Origin: Streptomyces sp. SPB074
GTDB taxonomy: Bacteria; Actinomycetota; Actinomycetes; Streptomycetales; Streptomycetaceae
NCBI RefSeq assembly: GCF_000154905.1
Contig: NZ_GG770539.1
Span: 4,256,853-4,298,165, forward strand
Length of the DNA stretch: 41,313 bases
Reading direction: 5' to 3'
The notes below the pieces were generated by a model. That model was not told the DNA's origin, made no database searches, and saw only the letters and a list, made by a program, of their open reading frames with translations. Shown in pieces: positions 1 to 6,887 of this stretch; positions within the stretch are counted from its first letter, which is position 1; each line of letters begins with the position of its first letter. A program made the position numbers and the translations under genes.

Positions 1-22
1 CCGGTCGGGCCCCCACCCCCGC

Positions 23-856
23 TCACTCCCCCTTCGGGAAGTCCGCCGAGCGGCTCAGCTCCTCCCACTTCGCGTCCTCGGCGACCCGGGCCGACCAGGC
101 GGCCCGCCCGTACTCGTAGGCGTCGCTGCCGAGGAGGAGACGCAGCGGCGGCTCGTCCAGCGAGGCGACCGTGAGGATCGCGCGGGCGACACGGACCGGG
201 TCCGGCGCGCGGGTGTCGAAGTCGTTCCGCCGCTTCGCCGCGCCCGCCATCAGCTCCCGGTAGGGGCCGCTGGCCTCCGCCACCTCCATCGACGCGGCCC
301 CCCACTCGGTCCGCATCCCGCCCGGCTCGACGACCGTGACCCTGACGCCGAACGAGGCGGTCTCCGCCGCCAGCACCTCCGAGAAACCGCCCACGGCCCA
401 CTTCGCCGACTGGTACGCCGACAGGCCCGGGCTCGCGAGGCGCCCGCCGACCGAGGAGACCTGGATGATGTGGCCGCCGCCCTGCTCCCGCAGCACGGGC
501 AGTACCGCGCGGCTCGTGTGCACGACCCCGTAGAAGTTCGTGTCGATCTGCCGCCGGAAGACCTCGGGATCGCTGTCCTCGACCGTGACGAGGTCGGCCT
601 GCTAGGCGTTGTTGACCAGGACGTCGAGCCGCCCGAAGCGCGCGACCGCCTCCGCGACGGCGCGCTCGGCCGCCGCCGGATCGGTCACGTCGTGCGGGGC
701 GGTGGCGAGCGCGTCCCCGTACGAGGCGCGCAGCCCGTCCAGCGCGCGGGGGTCGCGCGCGGTGGCGAGGACGCGGTGACCGGCCTGGAGGGCGGTCTCG
801 ACCAGCGCGCGGCCGAGACCGCGCGAGGAACCGGTCACGAGGAAGACCTGGGACAT
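23..856 (-). pseudogene. SDR family oxidoreductase, interrupted by in-frame TAG
   Basis: Short-chain dehydrogenase/reductase gene of 278 codons including the stop, read leftwards from the ATG at 856, with GGAGG just upstream. The N-terminal part has the NAD(P)-binding glycine motif TGSSRGLG (residues 8-15) and reaches LVNNA (80-84). The next codon, at 602-604, is TAG where the family's NNAG motif has glycine. Reading continues in the same frame with QADLVTVEDSD, the catalytic S...YxxxK (VSSVGG and YQSAK) and a normal C-terminus ending at 23. Apart from one codon the gene looks intact, so it is either a recent pseudogene or a sequence error; turning GGG into TAG needs two base changes. It diverges from the TetR gene at 999 and shares its two operator-like repeats. 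Substrate unknown. Confidence 0.85.
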
Positions 857-888
857 GGGAGAAACCTCCGGAGAAGGGGCGGGGGATC

Positions 889-909
889 TAACGCAATGCG
901 AGTGCGTTA
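889..909. promoter_or_regulatory. TetR-type operator, copy 1
   Basis: Inverted repeat of 21 bp: arms TAACGCA (889-895) and TGCGTTA (903-909), both perfect, around a 7-bp centre. It lies in the divergent gap between the SDR and TetR genes, 33 bp before the SDR start. A second copy with the same geometry lies 52 bp away. Assignment to the neighbouring TetR is inference from position. Confidence 0.7.
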
Positions 910-940
910 ACTGTCTGCCACGCTACACCGCGCCCGCCCT

Positions 941-961
941 TAACGCACGTGGCACGCGTTA
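941..961. promoter_or_regulatory. TetR-type operator, copy 2
   Basis: Second 21-bp inverted repeat with the same arm length and spacing as the one at 889: TAACGCA (941-947) against CGCGTTA (955-961), 6 of 7 arm positions complementary. The centre-to-centre distance to copy 1 is 52 bp, about five helical turns, so two dimers could sit on the same DNA face. An extra half-site-like CGTTAGAT is at 984-991. Confidence 0.65.
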
Positions 962-986
962 CGCGGGCCGCGTGCCACCCGGACGT

Positions 987-992
987 TAGATT
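987..992 (+). promoter_or_regulatory. Candidate -10 of a leaderless TetR transcript
   Basis: The hexamer TAGATT ends six bases before the ATG at 999 and no purine-rich ribosome binding site precedes that ATG. This spacing would start transcription at or next to the start codon. No convincing -35 was found. Inference only. Confidence 0.4.
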
Positions 993-998
993 TGACCC

Positions 999-1670
999 AT
1001 GCCCACCCATCGCCGCGCCCGTTCCCAGGAGGCCAAGCGGCAGCGTGCCGAGGACCTGCTCGACGCGGCCCGCAGGCTCGCGGCCGGGGCCGGGGGAGTG
1101 CGGTTCCTCACGCTCGCGGCCGTCACGGAGGCCGCGGGACTCCACCCCTCGGCGATCCGCCGTTACTTCGACAGCAAGGAGGAACTCCTCCTCGAACTCG
1201 CCGAACGCGAGTGGGTGGACTGGCGCGAGGAGGTGCTGCGCCGCGCGGGGGAGGCCACGGGACTCAGCCCGGAGGGGACGGCGGACCTGCTCGCCGGGGG
1301 TCTCCTCGCGCGCCCCCTGCTGTGCGACCTCTTCACGCACATCCCGCTGAGCCTGGAGGGCGAGGTCCCCCTGGAGCGCGCCCGCCACTACAAGAGGCTG
1401 TCCTTCTCCTCGGTCGTGGCGATGGCGGACGCGCTCGCCGGGGCGGGCGCGATGACGGCCGCGCAGGTCGCCGACCTGATCGCCGCCACGGCCGCCCAGG
1501 CCGCCCACGCCTGGCAGATCGCCCACCCCACGGCCACGCTGGCCGTCCTCTACGAACAGAACCCCGAACTGTCGCACCCGGCGAAGGAGTTCGAGGAGCG
1601 GGTGACACGGCTGCTCAGGGCGACGGCGCGAGGGCTGACATGGGCGGGCGAGTCCCCTCCCGGCCCCTGA
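999..1670 (+). CDS. TetR/AcrR family transcriptional regulator
   Basis: 223 aa. The N-terminal TetR DNA-binding domain has a helix-turn-helix at about residues 39-58 (TLAAVTEAAGLHPSAIRRYF, followed by DSKEELL), the usual TetR signature with a tyrosine-phenylalanine pair before the DxKEEL helix. The C-terminal ligand domain is alpha-helical and not assignable to a ligand. The ATG at 999 has no Shine-Dalgarno sequence but sits 6 nt after a -10-like hexamer, so the mRNA may be leaderless. It diverges from the broken SDR gene, and two matched 21-bp inverted repeats lie between them. The simplest reading is a local autoregulated repressor of the SDR gene. If the SDR is dead, the repressor is left with only itself or distant targets. 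Confidence 0.9.
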   Translation: MPTHRRARSQEAKRQRAEDLLDAARRLAAGAGGVRFLTLAAVTEAAGLHPSAIRRYFDSKEELLLELAEREWVDWREEVLRRAGEATGLSPEGTADLLAGGLLARPLLCDLFTHIPLSLEGEVPLERARHYKRLSFSSVVAMADALAGAGAMTAAQVADLIAATAAQAAHAWQIAHPTATLAVLYEQNPELSHPAKEFEERVTRLLRATARGLTWAGESPPGP

Positions 1671-1781
1671 GGCGCGCTGGTCCTTGTTCCGGCCCCTCCG
1701 GTGTCCGAGGAGCGGCGCCCCGGGGCCGGTGTCCGGGGCTCGGGGCCCGGGGGCCGTGGTCCGGGGCGGCGCCCCGCGAGG

Positions 1782-2495
1782 TCACCCCCGTCCGGGCACG
1801 AGCCACGCGGGCAGTACCTCTTCCACCGCCCCCACGAACAACCCCACCTCCCGCTCCCCGGGGAGGGAGAGCCACGCCTCCATCACCCCCACCTGCCCCT
1901 GCGCCACGAACCGGCTCCACGCCTCGGCCCGCCACTCCGGGGGGCCCGCCCCGTCCGGCAGCGCTCCCGGGTCCCGCGCCACGTGGACCCGTACCGATGT
2001 CCTGAGGTGCTCCGCGAGCAGGCGGTACAGCGCCGGGCTCCGCTGCCCCACGAGCCCCACCGTGTACACGGCCTCGTACCGCAGTACGTGCTCCGCCAGC
2101 GCCGCCGTCGCCCCGTGCCACGTACCGGGCGCCGCCCCCGCCGGCCCCGCGCCCGCCGCCGGGGCGTCCGCCGCCGGGGTACTCGCCGCCGGGGCATCCG
2201 CCCCTTCCGTCCCGGCCCCCCGCCCCTCGGTCTTCGTCTCGGCGATCCAGGCCGCCCGGATCTCGTCCAGTTCCGCGTACAGCACCCGCTCCAGGACGGC
2301 CGCCGGGCTCGGCGCGTGCTTGTAGAAGGTGGAGCGGTTGACGCCCGCCGCCCGTACGAGGTCCGCGACCGCCACCTCCTCGACCGGCCGCTCCGCCGCG
2401 AGCCGCAGCACGGCCTCGCTCAGCCGCGCCCACGTCCTGCGCACCCGGACGTCGCCGGGGGAGGGGTGCTGTGGTTCCCGCGTGCTTCCGCTCAT
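1782..2495 (-). CDS. TetR/AcrR family transcriptional regulator
   Basis: 237 aa, read from the ATG at 2495. The TetR helix-turn-helix is at about residues 42-61 (VAVADLVRAAGVNRSTFYKH), preceded by a basic arm RVRRTWARL. The middle holds a low-complexity stretch rich in Ala, Gly and Pro (about 95-125) before the helical ligand domain. It faces away from the zinc alcohol dehydrogenase gene at 2760, with a 264-bp gap that contains a perfect 16-bp palindrome, so control of that gene is plausible. Its 3' end converges on the other TetR gene (gap 1671-1781, very GC-rich and self-complementary around 1714-1773, a possible shared terminator but not a clean hairpin). Ligand unknown. Confidence 0.88.
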   Translation of the reverse strand: MSGSTREPQHPSPGDVRVRRTWARLSEAVLRLAAERPVEEVAVADLVRAAGVNRSTFYKHAPSPAAVLERVLYAELDEIRAAWIAETKTEGRGAGTEGADAPAASTPAADAPAAGAGPAGAAPGTWHGATAALAEHVLRYEAVYTVGLVGQRSPALYRLLAEHLRTSVRVHVARDPGALPDGAGPPEWRAEAWSRFVAQGQVGVMEAWLSLPGEREVGLFVGAVEEVLPAWLVPGRG

Positions 2496-2631
2496 CCCCG
2501 CAGGCTAGCCGCCCGCCCCCGGCGCTCGGCCCCTGTCACGCCTCTCACATGCACAAAGCAACATCTGTCTCTTTTCTTTTCGGTCCTGCGGTGCCAGACT
2601 GAACAAAGCGGCAGAGCGGCGCGAACCGTAG

Positions 2632-2647
2632 GAAAAGGGCCCTTTTC
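2632..2647. promoter_or_regulatory. Perfect 16-bp palindrome, candidate operator
   Basis: GAAAAGGGCCCTTTTC is fully self-complementary with no loop, lying between the divergent TetR and alcohol dehydrogenase genes, 112 bp before the dehydrogenase ATG. Absence of a loop favours a protein-binding site over a terminator. The link to the TetR at 1782-2495 is inferred. Confidence 0.5.
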
Positions 2648-2759
2648 GCGACCGCGCCCGGCGACCCTCGCGGGCCCCCGTCCCCCCATGCGCGGCCTCT
2701 CGTTCCACCCGCCCGCCCCCGGCACCCGGCGGCGGGCACGCGATGTAAGGAAGCGGCAC

Positions 2760-3851
2760 ATGAAGGCAGCGGTAACCAAGGGGCTGGGGCAGGGTTTCGT
2801 CGTGGAGGACGTCACGCTCGCCGAACCGGTGGGGCACGAGGTCAGGGTCGAAGTACGGGCCTCCGGGCTCTGCCACTCCGACCTCAGCGTCGCGACCTTC
2901 CTCGGCGGCGAGTTCCCCGCCGTGCTCGGGCACGAGGTCGCGGGCGTCGTCACGGCGACGGGTCCCGCCGTCACCCAGGTCCGCGTCGGGGACCACGTCG
3001 TCGGCAGTCTCATCCAGTACTGCGGCGCGTGCGTCAACTGCCTCGCGGGCCGTACGTACCTGTGCGAGCGCCCCGGGACGACGGTCCGCGCACCCGGCGA
3101 GGCCCCCCGGCTGAGCTGGAACGGCGAGCCGGTCTGGAACTTCTCCGGGCTCAGCGGCTTCGCGCAGGAGGCCCTCATCCACGAGAACCAGCTCGGGATC
3201 ATTCCCGAGGAGATGCCCTTCGCCCCGGCGGCGCTGCTCGGCTGCGGGGTCCTGACGGGCGCCGGCGCGGTGCTGAACAGCGCGAACGTGCGGCACGGCG
3301 AGACCGTCGTGGTCATGGGCGCGGGCGGTGTCGGCATGAACGCGGTGAGCGGGGCACGGCTCGCCGGGGCCGGGCGGATCATCGTGACGGACATCGAGGA
3401 CGGCAAGCTGGAGCGGGCCCGGGCCTTCGGCGCGACCGACGTCGTCAACTCCCGTACGAGCGACCCCGTCGAGGCCGTGCGCGAGCTGACCGGCGGCGGT
3501 GCCGACCACGTCTTCGACTTCGTCGGCGCTCGGCCCGTCACCGCGCAGGGCTTCCAGCTGCTCGGCAAGGGCGGCGGCCTCTACCTCATCGGCATCGCCG
3601 GCACGGACGCGGGCGTCGAGGTGAGCGCGCTGGCCGCGCTCAGCGGCTCGCAGAAGGTCCAGGGCGTCTACATGGGTTCCTCGCACCTCAAGCGGGACAT
3701 CCCCTTCTACGCCTCGATGTACCTCCAGGGCCGGATGAACCTCGACGACCTGGTCTCCAGGGAGATCGCGCTGGACGGGATCGACGCCGGGTACGAGGCC
3801 CTCAAGGACGGCACGACGGCCCGGGTGGTCGTGACCGACCTGCTCCGCTGA
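2760..3851 (+). CDS. Zinc-dependent alcohol dehydrogenase (MDR superfamily)
   Basis: 363 aa from the ATG at 2760 (GGAAG 8 nt upstream); the frame is open further upstream but lacks family similarity there. Medium-chain dehydrogenase/reductase with a GroES-like N-terminus and a C-terminal Rossmann fold. Catalytic zinc ligands are C38 (GLCHSD), H58-E59 (GHE) and the Cys of LLGCGVLTG. The structural-zinc lobe has four cysteines, C88, C91, C94 and C102. The coenzyme motif is GAGGVG followed by VTDIEDGKLERA; the Asp after the second strand points to NAD(H) rather than NADP(H). Expected reaction: NAD-linked oxidation of an alcohol or reduction of an aldehyde in the cytosol. It is closest in layout to class III-like bacterial ADHs. 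Substrate not predictable. Probably controlled by the divergent TetR. Confidence 0.9.
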   Translation: MKAAVTKGLGQGFVVEDVTLAEPVGHEVRVEVRASGLCHSDLSVATFLGGEFPAVLGHEVAGVVTATGPAVTQVRVGDHVVGSLIQYCGACVNCLAGRTYLCERPGTTVRAPGEAPRLSWNGEPVWNFSGLSGFAQEALIHENQLGIIPEEMPFAPAALLGCGVLTGAGAVLNSANVRHGETVVVMGAGGVGMNAVSGARLAGAGRIIVTDIEDGKLERARAFGATDVVNSRTSDPVEAVRELTGGGADHVFDFVGARPVTAQGFQLLGKGGGLYLIGIAGTDAGVEVSALAALSGSQKVQGVYMGSSHLKRDIPFYASMYLQGRMNLDDLVSREIALDGIDAGYEALKDGTTARVVVTDLLR

Positions 3852-3887
3852 GAGCCGCCGGCGCGGACCGTCCGCACCGCCTCACCG

Positions 3888-3939
3888 AGTGATCGCAGCC
3901 GTCATCTTTTCTTCACTTTTCCTGATGGCTACGATCACT
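3888..3939. promoter_or_regulatory. Long inverted repeat overlapping a promoter-like site
   Basis: Arms AGTGATCGCAGCC (3888-3900) and GGCTACGATCACT (3927-3939) match at 12 of 13 positions around a 26-nt pyrimidine-rich loop. The right arm contains TACGAT (3930-3935), a good -10 hexamer for the secreted-protein gene whose GTG is at 3978. It could be an operator that covers the promoter, or a terminator hairpin for the dehydrogenase gene. Confidence 0.5.
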
Positions 3940-3977
3940 TGGCTTACGCAGGCGATCGATTCCGGGGAGTGGACACA

Positions 3978-4484
3978 GTGCGAGGACGCCGTCTCGGCAG
4001 GTGGGGGACGCTGGCCGGTGCGGCGGCGCTCGGTGGTGCGCTCCTCGGCACGGGACCCGCGAGCGCGGCGCAGGAGGCCCCCGAGGTGGTCGAGGGCGTG
4101 GACATGGGAACGGCCGGCCCCCTCGCGGAGAGCGGTACGGAGGCGGCCCGCGCGGCCACCGCCACGACGGCCGCCCCCTCCTGCATCGGCACGACGGCCG
4201 CCTACGGGGCGACCGTCTGCTTCGTCCCCTACGGCGACGTGGTCTGGGTCCTCGACACGAAGAAGGACGGCATGTCGGCGGCCGGCGGCGTCTACACCGA
4301 CTACGGCCGCGCCTCCCGCGTCTGCGTCAACAGCGCCGGCGTGAACCACTGGGTCAAGTGCGACTACGACTACTGGGAGAAGGGCAACATCCAGCTCCGC
4401 GCCCTGCGCTACGACTCGGGCACCGCCAAGTTCTACGTCCCCGACGCCTGGTCCGACTGGCTCCCGGTCGACGGCAAGTACTGA
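3978..4484 (+). CDS. Small secreted protein of unknown function
   Basis: 168 aa from the GTG at 3978, chosen because GGGGAG lies 8 nt upstream and a classic signal peptide follows directly: basic MRGRRLGRWG, a hydrophobic Ala/Leu/Gly core, and a probable cleavage at GPASA-AQEA near residue 31. Two further TTG/GTG starts lie upstream in frame (3939, 3969) but fit the signal peptide worse. The mature part has an Ala/Thr-rich linker, then a compact region rich in Tyr, Trp and Asp with four cysteines (SCIG, TVCF, RVCVN, VKCDYDYW), which could form two disulphides outside the cell. No family recognised with confidence. Codon use is normal for the host. Confidence 0.75.
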   Translation: MRGRRLGRWGTLAGAAALGGALLGTGPASAAQEAPEVVEGVDMGTAGPLAESGTEAARAATATTAAPSCIGTTAAYGATVCFVPYGDVVWVLDTKKDGMSAAGGVYTDYGRASRVCVNSAGVNHWVKCDYDYWEKGNIQLRALRYDSGTAKFYVPDAWSDWLPVDGKY

Positions 4485-4517
4485 GCCCGCCCGAAGCGCC
4501 GACGGGCTCGGGGCGGA

Positions 4518-5390
4518 CTACTCGGGAAGGGCGAAGACCTCGGCGAGAGTGGTCGCGACCAGGGCCCTGTCCAGCCACGTGTCGAGCGTCGCCGTGTCGG
4601 CGCAGGACTCGACGCGGGCGCGGCTCTCGTCGGGCACCTCGATTCCGCGTGCGCGCAGCACCTTGAGCAGCGACCGCGCCTGACCCTCCGCGCGGCCTTC
4701 CTCCCTGAGCTCCTCGCTCAGCGGCGACGTGAAGAACGACAGATCGGTGGCCACGAGGCTCCTCCACTTGATTCCGGCCTCGGTGGTTCCGAGACCCTGT
4801 GCGACAAGTTCCAGATAGGCGAGGGCAATGGCTTCGGCCTGGTCGCGCAGCGCGGCGGACAGGGCCTTCATTGTGGCATCGACGGCCGGGGACGTGGCGT
4901 GTGTCATGACGGTCAGTGCGGCGAGTGCGAGGTCGCGGCGGGCCTCCTCCGGGTCGGTGACCGGGGCGAGCGTGTCGGGGCCGACGACGAGGGGACGGAC
5001 GGTGAGGGCGGACCAGTCGGCGACGCCGTGGTCATGGGCCCGGTCCGCCCATTTCGCCGTCCGGTGGCTCGCGGTCGCGACCAGGAGCAGGACGGGCAGG
5101 CGGTACTTGCTCATGAGGAACGCGACGTAGTACGCCCACGCGGCCGGTTTGAGTGGATCGACCCCGGTCCGGGACTGCGGGGCGATCAAGTACTCGCCGC
5201 CGGTGTCCTTGACCCGCGACAGGCTGTCGACGCGCCGTTCCAGCGGCCTCGTCTCGGTGAGATCCGTCGTCTCCTCCTCCACCCGGGCGGGCTCCCCGAC
5301 CTCCACCCCCAGGCGGCGAAGGACGCGGGCGTAGAGGGTCTTGTCCTGCAGGAAGACGTGGTGCAGGGCTTCGTGTGGCGCGGTGACCAT
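4518..5390 (-). CDS. Rpn/PD-(D/E)XK-nuclease-like protein, probably catalytically altered
   Basis: 290 aa. It belongs to a protein type common in Streptomyces and related to the Rpn (recombination-promoting nuclease) / transposase-associated PD-(D/E)XK families. Recognisable parts are TDLTETRPLERRVDSL (about 42-57), KPAAWAYYVAFLMSKYRLP (81-99) and the family tail LREEGRAEGQARSLLKVLRARGI (about 226-248). Relatives, as I recall them, carry an ExQ active-site strand (VEAQ) after the RRVD aspartate. Here the Asp is kept (D55) but the aligned residues read PQSR (71-74), so Glu and Gln are replaced by Gln and Arg. If the alignment is right the nuclease is probably inactive. It is convergent with the secreted-protein gene and its start faces the S10 leader region. 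Confidence 0.7.
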   Translation of the reverse strand: MVTAPHEALHHVFLQDKTLYARVLRRLGVEVGEPARVEEETTDLTETRPLERRVDSLSRVKDTGGEYLIAPQSRTGVDPLKPAAWAYYVAFLMSKYRLPVLLLVATASHRTAKWADRAHDHGVADWSALTVRPLVVGPDTLAPVTDPEEARRDLALAALTVMTHATSPAVDATMKALSAALRDQAEAIALAYLELVAQGLGTTEAGIKWRSLVATDLSFFTSPLSEELREEGRAEGQARSLLKVLRARGIEVPDESRARVESCADTATLDTWLDRALVATTLAEVFALPE

Positions 5391-5423
5391 GGCGTCGCGC
5401 TAAGTGCTGTCGGAGTCTATGCG

Positions 5424-5437
5424 CTGGCATATGCCAG
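5424..5437. promoter_or_regulatory. Perfect 14-bp palindrome, candidate operator
   Basis: CTGGCATATGCCAG is fully self-complementary. It lies 34 bp upstream of the ATG of the leftward Rpn-like gene, just upstream of a -10-like TAGACT on the minus strand (plus positions 5414-5419), so it would cover that gene's promoter spacer or -35. No regulator gene is adjacent. Confidence 0.4.
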
Positions 5438-5537
5438 ACCTTCGCCGGTGCGGGCGACAGGCGGTCGATCGGTTGACTTCGCCGGCCGGACGGCCCCGTC
5501 CGGGTACCCCGGTCGGCCGATCGGCCCGCACCCCCGT

Positions 5538-5565
5538 TTGAACCCCGACCCCACGGGGGTAAGCT
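5538..5565 (+). promoter_or_regulatory. Candidate rpsJ promoter, upstream
   Basis: TTGAAC (5538-5543) and TAAGCT (5560-5565) with a 16-bp spacer resemble a principal sigma factor (HrdB) promoter. The spacer and -10 overlap one arm of a CG-rich inverted repeat. Confidence 0.45.
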
Positions 5566-5576
5566 GTCCGGCCCGA

Positions 5577-5607
5577 TTGGCGACCGGCTCGCTTCGTGTG
5601 GCACACT
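5577..5607 (+). promoter_or_regulatory. Candidate rpsJ promoter, downstream
   Basis: TTGGCG (5577-5582) and CACACT (5602-5607) with a 19-bp spacer. The stretch GTGGCACACTGACCAGGTTG resembles, from memory, the sequence before rpsJ in other Streptomyces. Transcription would begin near 5614, leaving a leader of about 295 nt. Confidence 0.5.
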
Positions 5608-5909
5608 GACCAGGTTGCTCGGTTGAGTGCCGATGCTGCGCGCCTCCCGCCGGGAGGACCGGAAGCGAGTCCCACGGTACTCGTCGGCCCTGTTGAGGGC
5701 CGGACGTACGGGAATCTTCCGGGAAGCAAGGCGCGGTGCCGACCAGGCGCCCTGGTGGAGGCTCCTCCCCGAATCCCGCGGTCACGATCGCAAAACCCCA
5801 GCGGTTCGCTGTTGGCGGCAATGCGACACGCCCGACCGCGTGTGCCGGACGGAGCAGACAGGACCGCCAGGCCGCAGAGCGTGACGAGAGACAGGACTAC
5901 CAAGTAGCC

Positions 5910-6218
5910 ATGGCGGGACAGAAGATCCGCATCCGGCTCAAGGCCTACGACCACGAGGTCATCGACTCCTCGGCGAAGAAGATCGTCGAGACGGTGACGC
6001 GTACTGGTGCGTCGGTCGCGGGCCCGGTGCCGCTGCCCACTGAGAAGAACGTGTACTGCGTCATCAAGTCGCCGCACAAGTACAAGGACTCGCGCGAGCA
6101 CTTCGAGATGCGTACCCACAAGCGCCTGATCGACATCCTCGACCCGACGCCCAAGACCGTTGACTCCCTGATGCGACTCGACCTCCCGGCCGGTGTCGAC
6201 ATCGAGATCAAGCTCTGA
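5910..6218 (+). CDS. rpsJ: 30S ribosomal protein S10 (NusE)
   Basis: 102 aa, full length. The S10 fold is evident from [20 protein letters not shown] at the start and the long-loop/helix region [14 protein letters not shown]10 sits in the head of the small subunit and, as NusE, joins the NusB-boxA antitermination complex. It is the first gene of the S10 operon and follows a leader of about 295 nt with two promoter candidates. rplC begins 17 bp downstream. The start [10 protein letters not shown] is the conserved one. Confidence 0.98.
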   Translation: MAGQKIRIRLKAYDHEVIDSSAKKIVETVTRTGASVAGPVPLPTEKNVYCVIKSPHKYKDSREHFEMRTHKRLIDILDPTPKTVDSLMRLDLPAGVDIEIKL

Positions 6219-6235
6219 GGGCCGGTGATCTGAGA

Positions 6236-6880
6236 ATGACGAAGCAGATCAAGGGCATCCTGGGCGAGAAGCTCGGCATGACGCAGGTCTGGGACGACAA
6301 CAACCGCGTTGTCCCCGTGACCGTCGTCAAGGCCGGTCCCTGCGTCGTGACCCAGGTCCGTACGAACGACAGCGACGGCTACGAGTCGGTCCAGATCGCC
6401 TTCGGCGAGATCGACCCGCGCAAGGTGAACAAGCCCCTCAAGGGCCACTTCGCCAAGGCCGACGTGACCCCCCGCCGCCACCTCGTCGAGATCCGTACCT
6501 CGGACTCCTCGGAGTACACCCTCGGCCAGGAAGTCACCGCCGAGACCTTCGAGTCGGGCGTGAAGGTCGACGTCACCGGCAAGAGCAAGGGCAAGGGCTT
6601 CGCCGGTGTCATGAAGCGTCACAACTTCAAGGGCCTCGGCGCCGGTCACGGCACCCAGCGCAAGCACCGCTCGCCCGGCTCCATCGGTGGCTGCGCCACC
6701 CCGGGCCGCGTGTTCAAGGGCCTGCGCATGGCGGGCCGCATGGGCAACGAGCGGGTCACCACCCAGAACCTGACCGTCCACGCCGTTGACGCGGAGAAGG
6801 GTCTGCTGCTCATCAAGGGCGCCGTCCCCGGTCCGAACGGCGGCCTCGTCCTGGTCCGCACCGCGGCCAAGGGGGCCTGA
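6236..6880 (+). CDS. rplC: 50S ribosomal protein L3
   Basis: 214 aa. L3 nucleates 50S assembly and sends a loop toward the peptidyl-transferase centre. The start [19 protein letters not shown] is the standard L3 N-terminus, and the central extension [20 protein letters not shown] is the loop that approaches the catalytic centre and contains residues linked elsewhere to pleuromutilin and linezolid response. Preceded by rpsJ (17 bp) and followed by rplD (7 bp); co-transcribed. Confidence 0.98.
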   Translation: MTKQIKGILGEKLGMTQVWDDNNRVVPVTVVKAGPCVVTQVRTNDSDGYESVQIAFGEIDPRKVNKPLKGHFAKADVTPRRHLVEIRTSDSSEYTLGQEVTAETFESGVKVDVTGKSKGKGFAGVMKRHNFKGLGAGHGTQRKHRSPGSIGGCATPGRVFKGLRMAGRMGNERVTTQNLTVHAVDAEKGLLLIKGAVPGPNGGLVLVRTAAKGA

Positions 6881-6887
6881 GGTAACG

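Larger units (their letters stand above)
5391..5909. other. 519-bp gene-free region: S10 operon promoters and leader
   Basis: No credible gene on either strand. It holds, from left to right: a 14-bp palindrome beside the start of the Rpn-like gene; an ACCCCCG/CGGGGGT inverted repeat (5530-5536, 5554-5560); two promoter candidates for rpsJ; and a leader of about 295 nt with a small hairpin (ACACGC 5826-5831, GCGTGT 5838-5843) shortly before rpsJ. Such long untranslated leaders are the usual site for autogenous control of S10 operons, but I cannot match this one to a described structure. Confidence 0.6.

Noticed and set aside
602..604. Recoding of TAG as pyrrolysine in the SDR gene
   Set aside because: No pyrrolysine machinery is expected in Streptomyces and the position is a structural glycine in the family.
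1714..1773. Terminator between the two convergent TetR genes
   Set aside because: Self-complementary segments (GGCGCC with GGCGCC, CCCCGG with CCGGGG) are present but need a bulge and compete with many alternatives in this very GC-rich stretch, so no single hairpin is called.
1701..2759. N-terminal extension of the alcohol dehydrogenase
   Set aside because: The open frame runs antisense through the TetR gene; dehydrogenase similarity starts exactly at the ATG at 2760 with an SD.
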